Below are positions 62,910 through 64,000 of a stretch of DNA of 64,000 bases, in pieces. Where the stretch lies: assembly GCA_044508675.1 (NCBI GenBank), contig JBIQHF010000002.1, positions 186,001-250,000 of the forward strand. The letters run 5' to 3'. The first letter of the stretch is position 1. Each line of letters starts with the position of its first letter. Source of the stretch: Raineyella sp044508675. Its GTDB lineage: Bacteria; Actinomycetota; Actinomycetes; Propionibacteriales; Propionibacteriaceae. Made by a program: the position numbers and the translations under genes. The notes under the pieces are model-generated. The model worked only from the letters and a program-made list of their open reading frames with translations, ran no database searches and was not told the DNA's origin.

Positions 62910-63995
62910 ATGAAGGTACTGGTCGCAATGTCAGGCGGGGTGGACTCGGCCGTGGCGGCGGCACGGATGGTCGAGGCCGGCCACGACGTCACCGGTGTCC
63001 ACTTGGCGCTGTCCGCGAACCCGCAGTCCTTCCGCACCGGCGCCCGCGGCTGCTGCTCGCTGGAGGACTCCCACGATGCCCGCCGCGCCGCGGACGTCCT
63101 CGGCATCCCGTTCTACGTCTGGGACCTGTCCGAGGAATTCCGGGTCGACGTGGTCGAGGACTTCGTCGCCGAGTATCGCGCCGGGCGTACGCCCAACCCC
63201 TGCCTGCGCTGCAACGAGGCGATCAAGTTCTCCGCGGTCCTGGCCCGCGGACTGGCGCTCGGCTTCGACGCGGTGGCGACCGGCCACTATGCGCGACTGG
63301 TGGACGGGCCGGACGGGATCGAACTGCACCGGGCGGTCGACCCGACCAAGGACCAGTCGTACGTGCTGGGCGTGCTGACCGCCGACCAGCTCGCCCGCTC
63401 GCTGTTCCCGCTGGGCGACACCCCGAAGTCCCAGGTGCGGGCCGAGGCCGCCGCCCGCGGGCTGGCGGTCGCCCGCAAGCCGGACTCGCACGACATCTGC
63501 TTCATCCCCGACGGTGACACCGCCGCGTTCCTGGACCGGGAGCTCGGCACCGCCGAGGGTGCCATCGTCGAGGCCGACGGCACCGTGGTCGGCCGGCACG
63601 ACGGGGCCCACCACTTCACCGTCGGCCAGCGCCGGGGCCTGCACCTGGGCATGCCCGCCCCGGACGGCAAGCCGCGCTACGTGCTCGACATCAGCCCGGT
63701 CACCAACACCGTCACCGTCGGGCCGCACGAGGCACTGGCCGTGGACACCATCAACGGTGGACGACCGACCTGGGCCGGCCCGGCCCGCCCAGGACGGTGG
63801 CCCGCCCTCGCGCAGGTCCGGGCCCACGGCGAGCCGCTGGCCTGCTCCGTCGACGCCACCACCGCCGGGGTGGTCGTCCACCTGGACCGCGAGGCGTACG
63901 GGATCGCGCCCGGCCAGGCGGTCGTGCTGTACGACGGCGACCGGGTCCTCGGCTCGGCGACGATCGAGTCCACCGGCCGGCGGGTGGCGGCGTGA
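62910..63995 (+). CDS. mnmA: tRNA-specific 2-thiouridylase MnmA
   Basis: Adds sulfur to U34 of tRNA for Lys, Glu and Gln. The 361-residue protein has the PP-loop LVAMSGGVDSAVAAARM at the start, the catalytic cysteines in GRTPNPCLRCNEAIKF (about 97) and DSHDICFIPDGD (about 196), the tRNA-binding KDQSYVLGVL motif, and C-terminal beta barrels (HFTVGQRRGLHLG). AGAGAGGAGCGG precedes the ATG. A GTG overlapping its stop (63992) may start the next gene, which cannot be judged from 9 bases. Confidence 0.95.
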   Translation: MKVLVAMSGGVDSAVAAARMVEAGHDVTGVHLALSANPQSFRTGARGCCSLEDSHDARRAADVLGIPFYVWDLSEEFRVDVVEDFVAEYRAGRTPNPCLRCNEAIKFSAVLARGLALGFDAVATGHYARLVDGPDGIELHRAVDPTKDQSYVLGVLTADQLARSLFPLGDTPKSQVRAEAAARGLAVARKPDSHDICFIPDGDTAAFLDRELGTAEGAIVEADGTVVGRHDGAHHFTVGQRRGLHLGMPAPDGKPRYVLDISPVTNTVTVGPHEALAVDTINGGRPTWAGPARPGRWPALAQVRAHGEPLACSVDATTAGVVVHLDREAYGIAPGQAVVLYDGDRVLGSATIESTGRRVAA

Positions 63996-64000
63996 GCGTC

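Noticed and set aside
63992..64000. Start of a gene overlapping the mnmA stop codon (GTG)
   Set aside because: Only three codons are inside the window, so nothing can be said about it.

Overview
The window is about 64 kb of very GC-rich, densely coding DNA from a Gram-positive actinobacterium, probably a relative of the Propionibacteriaceae. The markers are an SigR/SigH-type sigma factor with its zinc anti-sigma factor, WhiB1, a PdtaS-type kinase, a fused 2-oxoglutarate decarboxylase (Kgd), NucS in place of MutSL, small ribosomal protein bL37, and the TreS-Mak-GlgE glycogen pathway. Methylmalonyl-CoA epimerase plus MeaB point to B12-dependent propionate/methylmalonyl-CoA metabolism. No insertion sequence, phage gene, CRISPR array or rRNA is visible; this is core chromosome.

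Layout. 0-2.5 kb: a cut-off M16 peptidase, initiator tRNA-Met, Hsp20 and an NylC/DmpA-like peptidase. 2.5-7.6 kb: serA, then a leftward DoxX-aroA-rsgA-hisN unit. 7.6-12.5 kb: SRAP protein, sigR-rsrA, bL37, pdtaS, whiB1 and a membrane protein, an arrangement much like the M. tuberculosis Rv3219-Rv3228 region. 12.5-18.2 kb: a DUF6104-like small gene, kgd, a GT87-like mannosyltransferase and tRNA-Arg(CCG). 18.3-36.8 kb: lysA-hom-thrB-rho-rpmE-prfA-prmC-sua5-wecA-like, then the atp operon, collinear with M. tuberculosis Rv1293-Rv1311 except that thrC is missing. 36.9-46.4 kb: DUF2550, PduO-type cobalamin adenosyltransferase, a cyclophilin lipoprotein, a hydrolase, nucS, a long coiled-coil protein beside mce-meaB (the position of Scy/FilP in Streptomyces), a small lower-GC patch with two tiny orphan genes, a PH-domain protein and a YihY protein. 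46.5-61.6 kb: pgm, a thioredoxin-TPR protein and the complete alpha-glucan/trehalose locus glgB-mak-treS-glgE / glgP / glgX. 61.7-64 kb: cysteine desulfurase and mnmA, which together supply the tRNA 2-thiouridine pathway.

How the genes work together. Trehalose can flow through TreS (to maltose), Mak (maltose 1-phosphate), GlgE (linear glucan) and GlgB (branches) into glycogen. GlgP, GlgX and Pgm return it to glucose phosphates. Kgd, the epimerase, MeaB and the adenosyltransferase surround the succinyl/methylmalonyl-CoA node, and the ATP synthase and its regulators sit between.

The non-coding sequence is informative. At least 14 genes carry a TANNNT -10 box 6-8 bases before the start codon, as expected for leaderless transcripts. 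sigR has a perfect GGAAT-N18-GTT promoter ahead of a second, housekeeping-like one. CRP/GlxR-like boxes lie ahead of whiB1 and the atp operon. Strong GC hairpins with almost no U-tract separate most convergent genes. The hexanucleotide palindrome CGTACG appears roughly four times more often than composition predicts. I did not find an obviously new multi-gene system; the best candidates for novelty are these sequence-level patterns, the short polarity-scaffold-like coiled-coil gene and the small-gene patch at 44.0-44.7 kb.
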